Part shown: in pieces, positions 7,624 to 15,745 of the stretch | Position numbering within the stretch: the first letter of the stretch is position 1 | Layout of the letters: each line of letters begins with the position of its first letter | Source: an uncultured Hungatella sp. | GTDB lineage: Bacteria > Bacillota > Clostridia > Lachnospirales > Lachnospiraceae | Assembly: GCA_910577935.1 (NCBI GenBank) | Contig: CAJTOT010000021.1 | Span: forward strand, 1-63,946 | DNA length: 63,946 nt | Direction of reading: 5' to 3' | The notes under the pieces: model-generated | Told to the model about the DNA's origin: nothing | What the model saw: only the letters and a program-made list of their open reading frames with translations | Databases searched by the model: none | Translations under genes and position numbers: made by a program

Positions 7624-9150
7624 TTAAAACTCCTCCACCCTCGTCCCGACTTTCTCCTGAAACCGGATATCGTGGTCCACCAGTATCATGGTGGGCTCAT
7701 AAGAAAGCAGAAGCTCCTCGATCTGAATCCTGGAAAACACGTCAATATAATTTAAAGGTTCGTCCCAGATATAGACATGGGCCGGCGTCATGAGGCTTGC
7801 CGCCAGAAGCGCTTTTTTCTTCTGTCCCTCTGAAAATTCTTCCATATTTTTGGAAAACTGGACACGCTCCATGTCCAACTGCCGGAGAAGGGCGCAAAAA
7901 AGGCTCTCGTCCAGTCCCCGGTCTCTGCAGAACTCCTGAATTCTGCCGCGCAAAAATCCGGTAGCCTGGCTCACATAGGAGATCTTGAGGCCGGCCCCCA
8001 CGGTGATCTCCCCCGACAGAACCCTGGGTTCCCCGTCTCTGTCTCCTCCGGCGCCCGCCGCTGCCAGCACCGCCTTGATGAGCGTGGACTTCCCGCTCCC
8101 GTTTTCTCCGTGAAGAAACACCCTCTCTCCCCGTTTCAGCTCAAAGGAAAAGTCCTCCAGGACCGCTTCTTTTCCCTGACCGTACCCGGCTGTGACGCCG
8201 TCCATGTACACCAGTCTCTCCTTGTGATAAGACAGGGGATTCAGTTTCAGGGAAACCGGCTCCTCGATATCGAGAAGAAGATCCTTTTTCGCCTCGATTT
8301 CCCGCTCCATCCTCTTCTCATACTGTTTCACCCGCTTCTCCATCTTCTTGGTCTTTGCCCCGATGTAAGCTCTCGTGGCACGGTCAGGCTCTTTTACCGG
8401 GTCAAACCCGATCTTGGTGTTCTCATTTTTCCGGGCCCACCTGCCGTTTAATTCTATGGACTTCCTGAGAGAGGCAATCTGGCGCAGATGTTTTTCATTT
8501 TCCGCCTTCTCAAAGCTGTCCCGGCGCCTCTTGTTCTCCCACCAGCTGGAAAAATTCCCGCTCTGCACCTCTATGGACCGGCGGTTGAGCACCAGCACAT
8601 GGTCGATGCAGGCGTCCAGGAGATCCCTGTCGTGGGAGACAAGAATAAACCCCTTTTTCCCATTCAGGTACTCCTTCACCGCCTGCCTGGACTTCTGGTC
8701 CAGATGGTTGGTGGGCTCGTCGATAAGGAGAAAATCATGCTCCCCGGAACACAAAACCGCCAGAAGCACCTTGGTTCTCTCCCCCCAGCTCAAGGTGTCA
8801 AAGGGACGGTACAAAAGTTCGGCAGACCCCCGCAGCTTGTCAAGCTCACAGATCACCCTCCACTCTTCGCACCCCGGCTTCAGCTCCCCCATGAATTCCC
8901 AGGCGCTCATCTTTACCTGCTCCTCCCCGATGCGGTAAGGAAAATAGTCAAAAGGAACCGACGCCGTGATGGTTCCTGTGAAGGGGAAGCTCCCCAGCAG
9001 AAGCCTGAAAAACGTGGTCTTGCCCTTCCCGTTCCTGCCGATAAGCCCCAGTTTCCAGTCCGTATCAACAGAAAAGGACACACCCTCAAAAACATTGTCA
9101 AAACTGCCCTCGTATCCGAACGTAAGGTCTGCAACGTTAATCTGTGACAT
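7624..9150 (-). CDS. lsa: Lsa-type ABC-F ribosome-protection ATPase
   Basis: The 508-residue soluble protein has two ABC ATPase domains and no membrane segments. Domain 1 has Walker A GRNGKGKTT, signature LSWGERTK and Walker B FLLIDEPTNHLD; domain 2 has GENGSGKST, a degenerate signature FSEGQKKK and VYIWDEPLNYID. The charged linker between them (about residues 220-300) is the antibiotic-resistance domain. The start MSQINVADLTFGYEGSFDNVF resembles Lsa proteins, which displace lincosamides, pleuromutilins and streptogramin A from the ribosome. The ATG at 9150 follows GGAGGGATTTTTT; the longer frame to 9237 would overlap the leader. The drug range is inferred. Expression is probably controlled by the leader at 9155-9344. 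Confidence 0.87.
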   Translation of the reverse strand: MSQINVADLTFGYEGSFDNVFEGVSFSVDTDWKLGLIGRNGKGKTTFFRLLLGSFPFTGTITASVPFDYFPYRIGEEQVKMSAWEFMGELKPGCEEWRVICELDKLRGSAELLYRPFDTLSWGERTKVLLAVLCSGEHDFLLIDEPTNHLDQKSRQAVKEYLNGKKGFILVSHDRDLLDACIDHVLVLNRRSIEVQSGNFSSWWENKRRRDSFEKAENEKHLRQIASLRKSIELNGRWARKNENTKIGFDPVKEPDRATRAYIGAKTKKMEKRVKQYEKRMEREIEAKKDLLLDIEEPVSLKLNPLSYHKERLVYMDGVTAGYGQGKEAVLEDFSFELKRGERVFLHGENGSGKSTLIKAVLAAAGAGGDRDGEPRVLSGEITVGAGLKISYVSQATGFLRGRIQEFCRDRGLDESLFCALLRQLDMERVQFSKNMEEFSEGQKKKALLAASLMTPAHVYIWDEPLNYIDVFSRIQIEELLLSYEPTMILVDHDIRFQEKVGTRVEEF

Positions 9151-9154
9151 AAAA

Positions 9155-9190
9155 AATCCCTCCAATCTAACCTTCGCCGCCAAAGGGATT
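9155..9190 (-). promoter_or_regulatory. Hairpin sequestering the lsa ribosome binding site
   Basis: On the minus strand AATCCCT (9184-9190) can pair exactly with AGGGATT (9155-9161). The second arm contains most of the Shine-Dalgarno (GGAGGGA) and is followed by a short T run before the start codon. The stem could therefore work as a translational block or as a weak terminator. It fits leader-controlled induction together with the upstream ORF at 9333-9344. Confidence 0.55.
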
Positions 9191-9332
9191 GCAGGGCGCT
9201 CTCTTTCCTCAAAGCCGTCTCCGAAAATACACAACAAAAAAAGAGGATATGAGAATCAATCCACTTTTGGCAACATGAACAGCAGCAGGCCCTGACCCGC
9301 CGCGCGTAACCGTCTCATGTCTCAAAAGTCGA

Positions 9333-9344
9333 TTATCTCCTCAT
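9333..9344 (-). CDS. Three-codon upstream ORF (Met-Arg-Arg) in the lsa leader
   Basis: ATG AGG AGA TAA sits 5 bp after a strong GAGGTG ribosome binding site and just downstream of a well-formed promoter, about 180 bp before the ABC-F start. Very short regulatory ORFs in front of ABC-F resistance genes are known to sense drug-stalled ribosomes and release attenuation. Downstream, ACTTTTG and CAAAAGT segments (about 9265-9330) can pair over a distance, and a run of seven T's follows at about 9236-9242. The mechanism is inferred. Confidence 0.55.
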   Translation of the reverse strand: MRR

Positions 9345-9375
9345 CTTTTCACCTCTTTCATCTAATCTGACTACC

Positions 9376-9404
9376 AGCATATCACATATTTTCCGGATTT
9401 GCAA
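9376..9404 (-). promoter_or_regulatory. Sigma-A promoter of the lsa leader
   Basis: Minus strand TTGCAA (9399-9404) and TATGCT (9376-9381) are separated by exactly 17 bp. Transcription would start near 9369, giving an untranslated leader of about 220 nt in front of the ABC-F gene. Confidence 0.6.
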
Positions 9405-9444
9405 GACATTTTTCTCCCGACAGCAGCCGTACCGGCGCCTGACC

Positions 9445-9562
9445 GTTACTGTTCACATGCAAAAATCCATGAAAATCGCCTGCGGCGATGGGATTTTTGC
9501 CTGCCCGCCCAGGTTATCATACGGTCAGCGCAGCCAGTGCGCAGACCTGCCTGAACAGTAAC
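9445..9562. mobile_element. MITE-like inverted-repeat element, copy 1
   Basis: The element is bounded by perfect 11-bp terminal inverted repeats, GTTACTGTTCA (9445-9455) and TGAACAGTAAC (9552-9562). The interior holds a strong hairpin (AAAAATCC...GGATTTTT with ATCGCC/GGCGAT inside) and a second one (GCGCA/TGCGC). Related copies lie at 45547 and 56810 in the same orientation. This copy lacks about 14 bp (GTTCACAGCAACC) present near the left end of the others. No transposase is encoded. No target duplication is visible at this copy. Confidence 0.75.
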
Positions 9563-9568
9563 GGCAGA

Positions 9569-11782
9569 TTACCCTCTCCCCCTCACAAAATGCTTCTTCT
9601 TATACTGATGGGGCGTCACCCCGTATATTTCCTTGAATATCTTGATAAAATACTGGGGAGAGTTATACCCCAGCTTCTGGGCGATGTCCTTGACGCTGTG
9701 GTCCTCTTTCAGAAGCTCCAGGGCCCTCTCCATCTTCTTTTCCTTGATATATTCGGTGTACCCCTTCCCCATCATCTGCTTAAACAGGCGGCTCAGTGCG
9801 TCGGGCCGCATGGAGAACTGGTCCGACAGGAAATCAAGGGAAATGTCGTTTTCCAGATTCTCCTCAATCATCCTGGCCAGCCGGGTCTGCAGGTCTGTGT
9901 CCACGGTCTGTTTTTTCTGCCGGATATTCCGCAAGAGAACCTCGCAGAGATTTAAGATCCACTCCCCGAACTGGTCGATGTCCTCAATCTGTTTATAATA
10001 CTCCCGGATATCGTACCCAAAGACAATCCACATATCCAGCTGCTTCTGGTTCATGATCTGATAGAGGAGAGCCACCAGATCCCGCAGCGTCGAATGGCAA
10101 TAATCGATGGTATAATTTCCGTCCTTAAAAGACACCATGAGACTTTCGATATGATACTTGAAATCCAGATAATTTTCGCCGTTGACCGCCCGCTCTGCCA
10201 GGTCGAACAGCTTCAGATGGCTTCCGCTTCCTTTTCTCTCTTTCAAGTTCATCTCTTCGCAGCGCAGGTCTGTTTTCTCCGGATAAATAAAACCGTATCT
10301 GGCAGTCTCCACAGCGCTTTTGAAACTGTTTTTTATATTGTCCTTCTCCAGAGGGAGCGCGCCGCCCCACACCATGCGGCTGACCTTTAAACAGCTGCCG
10401 AAATTCTCTGCGAAGTCTTCAAATACTTTCTCTTCGTTCTCCCTGTCAAAAACCAGGATGCTGACAATACCGTCCCTCTCCATGGTAGTAAACAGCGCAT
10501 GATACATGTTGTTTCGGTTTAAATAGGATTCCTGGAGAGCCTCGATGGTCTCATTCAGATCTGTGGACTCGGGGCAGTACATCAGAACCACCCGGACACT
10601 GTCAAGAGACAGGTATGTTCCCAGCTCCTCCCTCACCATGCCCTGTTCGCGGCTGAGGAGAAGGGCCCGGACCGCGTTCTGTCTGAGAAGGGGTTTTGAG
10701 GACTGCACTGTCTCGTTCAAGGTCAGAATCTCATTGGTCAGCACATTGAGAGAGTGATCGATGCTGGCCTTTCTGCCTCCTATCTCGATTCCGGCCTCCT
10801 TGGAAGCCTTCAGCACCTGCTTCTTAAAAGTATAATGGTTGATCCAGGAGAGGACCATCAGAATCAGCAGGTTAAAAATTATGGAAATGAAAAAGTTCAT
10901 CAAAAAGATGCGGTTCCTCATGTTATAGTCCGCGTAAAATGTGCTGTCCTGAATATAGTAGGCGTATTTCACCCCTGTTGCCAGGGAGGAATAGGAAAAT
11001 ACCGTGACATCCTCATCTGAGACATTGACCGATACCAGAGGAAACCCCCTGGTCTCCCCGCCCTTTTCCTCCAGCCCGGCGAGAACCGTCTCACAGGTCT
11101 GCCGCCGGCCGCCCTCTGACAGATACAAAATCTTATCATCCGGCGATACCAGCACCAGGGTGCCGTTCTCCTCATCGATGAGATTCTGAAAGGAATCCAA
11201 AGAAATATGAACGGCAACAAAGATCGCCCTGCCTTTCCACCTTGGCAGAGTGACCTTCTTAATATAACTTACTGACGGCTTCCTCGTAGGATACACGCCG
11301 CCGCTATTGTCCAAAAACAGGACATCCCTCCCTGATGCCCGGAATTCATCATACCAGGGGAGATATTTTAAGACCTTCTCTTCCGTCTCGGCCTGATGAA
11401 CCGACGAAAAATCAGTGACTACCGTGTTTGTGGCTTCGTAGAAAATATCCACGCTCTCCGCGTAGGGATATACATTGTGAAGCCTTTCCAGCTGGTCCAC
11501 CAGCTTCCGGACGGGAGCTGGCGAACCGATGATATCTTCATCCTGGGGAAGCAGGATATCTTTATTTTGATTGATGCTGGAAAAGTACAGCTGGGGAATC
11601 TTCATGGCGGCTTCCACAATCTGCAGGTCGATATTCTGGAAAGCCATATTGGCAATTCTCTGATTGTAAGCCTTGAAGTTTTCCAGGTAGGACTCGCTGT
11701 TCATGTTGTGAAACACGAAATAGTTAAACAGCGACAAAACCGTGATACTCAGTAAATTGATATAAAGCAGTTTCTTAAACAT
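9569..11782 (-). CDS. Membrane-bound AraC-family sensor-regulator (YesN-like)
   Basis: The 737-residue protein starts with a transmembrane helix (about residues 4-26), has an extracytoplasmic sensor region to about residue 290, a second transmembrane helix (FLMNFFISIIFNLLILMVLSW), a cytosolic middle, and a C-terminal AraC/XylS domain of two helix-turn-helix motifs (about 640-735, with IAQKLGYNSPQYFIKIFKEIYGVTPHQYKK). Such one-component regulators sit beside LplA/YtcQ-type sugar importers and activate them on sensing extracellular oligosaccharide. It lies 3 bp downstream of the permease gene and is likely last in that operon. It is the best candidate activator of the divergent glycosaminoglycan genes. 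Confidence 0.9.
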   Translation of the reverse strand: MFKKLLYINLLSITVLSLFNYFVFHNMNSESYLENFKAYNQRIANMAFQNIDLQIVEAAMKIPQLYFSSINQNKDILLPQDEDIIGSPAPVRKLVDQLERLHNVYPYAESVDIFYEATNTVVTDFSSVHQAETEEKVLKYLPWYDEFRASGRDVLFLDNSGGVYPTRKPSVSYIKKVTLPRWKGRAIFVAVHISLDSFQNLIDEENGTLVLVSPDDKILYLSEGGRRQTCETVLAGLEEKGGETRGFPLVSVNVSDEDVTVFSYSSLATGVKYAYYIQDSTFYADYNMRNRIFLMNFFISIIFNLLILMVLSWINHYTFKKQVLKASKEAGIEIGGRKASIDHSLNVLTNEILTLNETVQSSKPLLRQNAVRALLLSREQGMVREELGTYLSLDSVRVVLMYCPESTDLNETIEALQESYLNRNNMYHALFTTMERDGIVSILVFDRENEEKVFEDFAENFGSCLKVSRMVWGGALPLEKDNIKNSFKSAVETARYGFIYPEKTDLRCEEMNLKERKGSGSHLKLFDLAERAVNGENYLDFKYHIESLMVSFKDGNYTIDYCHSTLRDLVALLYQIMNQKQLDMWIVFGYDIREYYKQIEDIDQFGEWILNLCEVLLRNIRQKKQTVDTDLQTRLARMIEENLENDISLDFLSDQFSMRPDALSRLFKQMMGKGYTEYIKEKKMERALELLKEDHSVKDIAQKLGYNSPQYFIKIFKEIYGVTPHQYKKKHFVRGRG

Positions 11783-11785
11783 AGC

Positions 11786-12682
11786 TCATCCTTTGACAGA
11801 ACCTACCATCATGCCTTTTACAAAATATTTCTGGAGAAACGGATAAGTGCACACAATGGGAATCAGAGACAGCACCAGAGCCGCCATCTTCATGGTCTCC
11901 GTATGCACGATCACATCGGTCATCATCTCCATGTCCGCCGTCTGCCCGTTGGCCAGAATGGTCTGGATCACGTACTGCAGAACATAGAGACTGTTTTTCG
12001 TCACATAAAGCATATTGTCCATCCACGCGTTCCAGTGGTGCACGCAGTACCAGAGAGAGATGGTGGCGATAACCGGCGTGGACAGGGGCAGGTAAACCTT
12101 GAAAAGCACCTGCATATTGGTGGCTCCGTCGATCTTGGCCGATTCCTCCAGGGCCGGCGGAAGGCTCATGAAAAAGTTCCGCGTTATAATAAGGGCAAAG
12201 CCGGTGATCAGACAGGGCAGAATGTACACCAGGAAATTGTTGGTCAGATGAAGATTCTTGATCAACAGGTACTTGGGGATCATGCCGCCGGAGAAATACA
12301 TGGTAAAGACGATAAACATCATGATGCCTTTGCGGTAGGGCAGGTTCGTCTTTGCCAGAGGATATGCCGTCAAAAGTGTTACCACAACGCCGCTGGCCGT
12401 CCCTGTCACCGCCCGGAAAATTGTGACCAGATAGCTGTGCCAGAAGTTGTCGTCTGTGGCGATCTGCTTGTATCCGGAAAAATCAAACTGCTTTGGAATC
12501 AGGTGAAATCCTGTTTTATTCACCACCGAAGCCGGGCTCATGGAGATGGTGATCACCTGCATAAACGGAAGCAGGATGGATACCACAAGAATCAGAGCGA
12601 TACCGTAGGCCAGGATATCGACAACCCAGTCTTCCGCATTTCTCTTTCTTCTCACTGCCGCCTGTTTTTTTTCTTTTTTCAT
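11786..12682 (-). CDS. Carbohydrate ABC importer permease, YtcP/LplC type
   Basis: The 298-residue inner-membrane protein has about six transmembrane segments and the permease EAA loop (ALEESAKIDGATNMQVLFKVYLPLSTP), which docks the ATPase. The start MKKEKKQAAVRRKRNAEDWVVDI is typical of the YtcP/LplC group that handles complex oligosaccharides such as oligogalacturonides or glycosaminoglycan fragments. It pairs with the permease at 12695 and the binding protein at 13685. No ATPase gene is next to it, as usual for this family, which shares an MsmX-type ATPase encoded elsewhere. Confidence 0.92.
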   Translation of the reverse strand: MKKEKKQAAVRRKRNAEDWVVDILAYGIALILVVSILLPFMQVITISMSPASVVNKTGFHLIPKQFDFSGYKQIATDDNFWHSYLVTIFRAVTGTASGVVVTLLTAYPLAKTNLPYRKGIMMFIVFTMYFSGGMIPKYLLIKNLHLTNNFLVYILPCLITGFALIITRNFFMSLPPALEESAKIDGATNMQVLFKVYLPLSTPVIATISLWYCVHHWNAWMDNMLYVTKNSLYVLQYVIQTILANGQTADMEMMTDVIVHTETMKMAALVLSLIPIVCTYPFLQKYFVKGMMVGSVKG

Positions 12683-12694
12683 GTCTCCACCTCT

Positions 12695-13648
12695 TTACCA
12701 CAACGCGTAATCGTTGGTCTTTCTGGCTATATAGTTGGTCGCCATCACCAGAATGAAGGATACGATGTTCTTAAACAGATCCACCGCCGTTGTAAAGCTG
12801 TACTGCATCTTCTGGATGCCCATCCGGTATACGAAGGTGGAAATCACATCGCCCACCTGGTAGGTGCTGGGCGTCAGGAAGTTGTACACCTGCTCAAAAC
12901 TGTCGTTTAAGACCTTGCCGGACTCCATGATAAACATAACGGTGATGATGGGGACCAGAGCCGGAAGGGTCACATGGATGATCTTCTTAATCCGCCCCGC
13001 GCCGTCCATCTCCGCCGCCTCATAGAGAGTGGGGTCAACGCCGGTGACCGCCGCCAGGTATACGATGGAACCCCAGCCCACGGATTTCCACAAGTCGGAG
13101 ATTACCAGCACGCCTCTGAAATACTTGGGCTCTGCCACAAAGAAAATTGGTTCCAGCCCAAGCTCCTGGAGAAGAATATTGATGGGACCTCTGGAGGGGG
13201 ACAAAAACTCGATAATAATGCCGGACACCACAACCCAGGAAATAAAGTGAGGCAGGTAAGACACAGACTGGGCAAACTTCTTAAATTTCAGATGCCTGAT
13301 CTCATTTAAGGCCAGGCACAGAATAATCGGCGCCGGAAAACAGAACAAAATCTTGTAAAAGCTGATAATCAGTGTGTTCTTTAACACAGACAGGAAAAAC
13401 GGATCAGAAAATAATTTCTTAAAATGCTTCATTCCCACCCAGGCGCTGCCGCTGATGCCCTTTAAGGGATAATAGTCCTGAAAAGCGATGGCGAGACCAT
13501 ACATAGGCCCGTAGCAGAATACCAGGAAGAACAAAAGTCCGGGAATCAGCATCAGATAATACTCTTTGTAATAAACCAGATTCCCCAGAAATCCCCGTTG
13601 GGATTTCTGGGAGGGAGCGGCAGCGCTCTTCTTTTTTGCTGTTTTCAT
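12695..13648 (-). CDS. Carbohydrate ABC importer permease, YteP/LplB type
   Basis: The 317-residue permease has transmembrane helices beginning at LMLIPGLLFFLVFCYGPMYG. An EAA loop (LYEAAEMDGAGRIKKIIHVTLPAL) lies at about residues 215-240. It forms the second half of the membrane channel with the 11786 permease; the 12-bp gap indicates an operon. LplB/YteP relatives import oligosaccharides rather than simple sugars, which fits the lyase, sulfatase and hydrolase genes next door. Specificity cannot be read from the permease. Confidence 0.92.
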   Translation of the reverse strand: MKTAKKKSAAAPSQKSQRGFLGNLVYYKEYYLMLIPGLLFFLVFCYGPMYGLAIAFQDYYPLKGISGSAWVGMKHFKKLFSDPFFLSVLKNTLIISFYKILFCFPAPIILCLALNEIRHLKFKKFAQSVSYLPHFISWVVVSGIIIEFLSPSRGPINILLQELGLEPIFFVAEPKYFRGVLVISDLWKSVGWGSIVYLAAVTGVDPTLYEAAEMDGAGRIKKIIHVTLPALVPIITVMFIMESGKVLNDSFEQVYNFLTPSTYQVGDVISTFVYRMGIQKMQYSFTTAVDLFKNIVSFILVMATNYIARKTNDYALW

Positions 13649-13684
13649 GGCAATACCTTACCTCTCATATGATTTCACTGGTCC

Positions 13685-15340
13685 TTAGCTCCCGATAGCG
13701 GAGACCTTTGCCGCGTAAGCTTCCTGGACGGCCTTCTCCGCGGCCTCGCCGCCGGCCTTCTTAAATTCTTCTACAAAGGTGTCAAAGTAATCCAGAGGCT
13801 TGGCGCCGGTTATCATGTCAAAGTATGCCTGCTCGGTCAAAGTATCCAGGGTCGCGATGACATCGGAGAACTCCTGCACTGGCGGGGCATTAAAGCGGTA
13901 GTAGCCGTTTCCGGTAACCTGGTGGCCAAAGTTTGTCTTCTCGGGGGTCACCTCTTTGGCAAAGATGACAGTCGATCCGAAGTCACACTGGAGAACCCCT
14001 TCTCTTCTCAGCTCCACGCCTTCCATGAGACGGACAGGGCCGTCTTCGGTCTGCTCGAAGTGGATGCCTTCCAGACCATAGTTTACCAGCTTCGCGTACT
14101 CCATATCCGAGTAGTAGGCGTCCAGCATGGCCAGGAACGCGTCTACCTTCCGGGGGTCGGAGGCGGCCTGGGTGGTCAGGCAGGTCAGACGGCCGGTAAG
14201 GTTCCAGCCTTCTGTGCCGGACTTGCCGTCAGGACCGACGGGAGCCGGCCCGATGACGATCTCCGCGTCGGGATCCAGTCCTTTAAGCTCTCTCATGCAC
14301 ACACCCCATGTCTTCTCATCGGTGATATCCCGGTCGGTGTTCAGATAGTGATAGGGCTGGGCGCAGGTCAGGCCGATGCGTCCGTTCATAAAGGAATGGG
14401 ACAGCCATGTATATCCGCCGTGGTTTTCGCCGGTGATGAACTCTTTGTCAATGATGCCTTTCTCGTACCAGTCGTGAAGCTTCGCCAGAGCCTGCTTGGC
14501 GTCGGGATGGATGTAGGGGAAGAAAGGAACATTGTCCTCGCCCAGCTGCATCTCTTCTACCTTAAAGCCAGGCTTTCCGCCGGTTACGCAGCGAAGGCCG
14601 TAGGCGCCGAACACCGCGTTAAACGCCCGCTCTGCCATGCCGGCAGTATCCTTCTTGCCGTTGCCGTCCGGGTCCTGCTCCACAAAAGCAGTCAGAACCT
14701 CCTCATACTCGTCAAGAGTTGTGGGAACCTCAAGTCCCAGCTTATCCAGCCAGTCCTTTCTCCAGAACATGGCCATGGGCACGGCGTCCATGGGATTGGT
14801 CACGCCGTAGTTCTTTCCGTTATAGATCATGGTGCTCCACAAGGTTCCGTCATCGTACTCGTCTGCCACCTTGGCGTAGTTGGGAGCCTTCTCCCGGATA
14901 ACCTCTATAGGAAGCTCTCCTACAATACCGCCATCCACATAGGTGGGAAGCAGGGACAGGTTGTTTACAACCAGGACATCCGGCATCTCGCCGCCTGCGA
15001 AGCGGACGTTTAAATTCTCCTGGAAATTCTTGGCGTCTACCTGCCAGGCCTTCATATCAATATTGAAACGCTCCTCGATCATCTTAACCACCTGCGCGTT
15101 GTCGTCTACCTCCGAGGAAGTCTCTCCCACCAGCCAGGTGAGGGTCACCGGCTCCTCTTTCTGCGCCCCGGCTGTCTCTTTCGGCGTCTCTGTATTGCCG
15201 GCCTCTGTCTTCCCTGCTTCTGTTGCCCCAGGCGCCCCGGTGGTCTCCTCTTTATTGGAAGAACCGCAGCCTGCCAGTGTGGTGAGCGTCATCGCGGATA
15301 CCAGCATCCCTGCCATCAGACGTTTGTATGTATTTCTCAT
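13685..15340 (-). CDS. Oligosaccharide-binding lipoprotein, YtcQ/LplA type
   Basis: The 551-residue family-1 solute-binding protein has a lipoprotein signal (MLVSAMTLTTLAGCGSS, lipidated Cys at about residue 25), a short Thr/Glu-rich linker, then a large binding domain with EEPVTLTWLVGE at its start. It is first in the importer operon, with AAAAAGGAGAATATCTT before the ATG. LplA-type proteins are larger than ordinary sugar-binding proteins and bind oligosaccharides. Given the neighbours, the likely ligand is an (un)saturated sulfated glycosaminoglycan oligosaccharide. This is an inference from context. Confidence 0.92.
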   Translation of the reverse strand: MRNTYKRLMAGMLVSAMTLTTLAGCGSSNKEETTGAPGATEAGKTEAGNTETPKETAGAQKEEPVTLTWLVGETSSEVDDNAQVVKMIEERFNIDMKAWQVDAKNFQENLNVRFAGGEMPDVLVVNNLSLLPTYVDGGIVGELPIEVIREKAPNYAKVADEYDDGTLWSTMIYNGKNYGVTNPMDAVPMAMFWRKDWLDKLGLEVPTTLDEYEEVLTAFVEQDPDGNGKKDTAGMAERAFNAVFGAYGLRCVTGGKPGFKVEEMQLGEDNVPFFPYIHPDAKQALAKLHDWYEKGIIDKEFITGENHGGYTWLSHSFMNGRIGLTCAQPYHYLNTDRDITDEKTWGVCMRELKGLDPDAEIVIGPAPVGPDGKSGTEGWNLTGRLTCLTTQAASDPRKVDAFLAMLDAYYSDMEYAKLVNYGLEGIHFEQTEDGPVRLMEGVELRREGVLQCDFGSTVIFAKEVTPEKTNFGHQVTGNGYYRFNAPPVQEFSDVIATLDTLTEQAYFDMITGAKPLDYFDTFVEEFKKAGGEAAEKAVQEAYAAKVSAIGS

Positions 15341-15423
15341 AAGATATTCTCCTTTTTATAATTGAGGTTCCTGATACACGGCGCCTTGTATCTTTGGCAG
15401 GTCCCTCGTTTGATTATGGGTTT

Positions 15424-15452
15424 AGGATAACACAGTTCTTTTTCCTGCGCAA
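15424..15452 (-). promoter_or_regulatory. Promoter of the importer operon
   Basis: Minus strand TTGCGC (15447-15452) and TATCCT (15424-15429) have a 17-bp spacer, about 85 bp before the binding-protein start. The -35 and -10 boxes are imperfect, as expected for a gene that needs an activator such as the AraC-type sensor. The 405-bp intergenic region 15341-15745 between divergent genes is AT-rich and otherwise holds only the opposing promoter. Confidence 0.45.
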
Positions 15453-15677
15453 TTGAGAAGATTTTGTAAAATATCATTTTTTTGCGGAAGCCTTTTCTTT
15501 TATAAATCAGCATATTTTTATCATTTTTCCATGGTTTTCATCTGATTTTCATGTGTTTCTGTTAGTTTTCTGTCCTTTTTGCTTCTGATCTTTTGTGACG
15601 GACATGGCATATTGATAATCTTTCTTTTTACATTTTATTATTCCCGCAAAAAAGTGATATTTTTCAAAATTGTGTTA

Positions 15678-15707
15678 TTGAAACCATTTATTGACTGATT
15701 TTATAAT
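15678..15707 (+). promoter_or_regulatory. Promoter of the lyase/sulfatase operon
   Basis: TTGAAA (15678-15683) and a perfect TATAAT (15702-15707) are 18 bp apart, 39 bp before the ATG at 15746. This is the start of a rightward operon that may run to the terminator at 29707-29745, since all genes in between are tightly packed or overlapping. Confidence 0.55.
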
Positions 15708-15745
15708 GTTGACAAATACTGAAACTCCAGAAAGAAGGCCGTACT

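Noticed and set aside
12974..13309. Plus-strand frame inside the YteP-type permease gene
   Set aside because: It is antisense to conserved permease sequence, including the EAA loop, and has no start signals.
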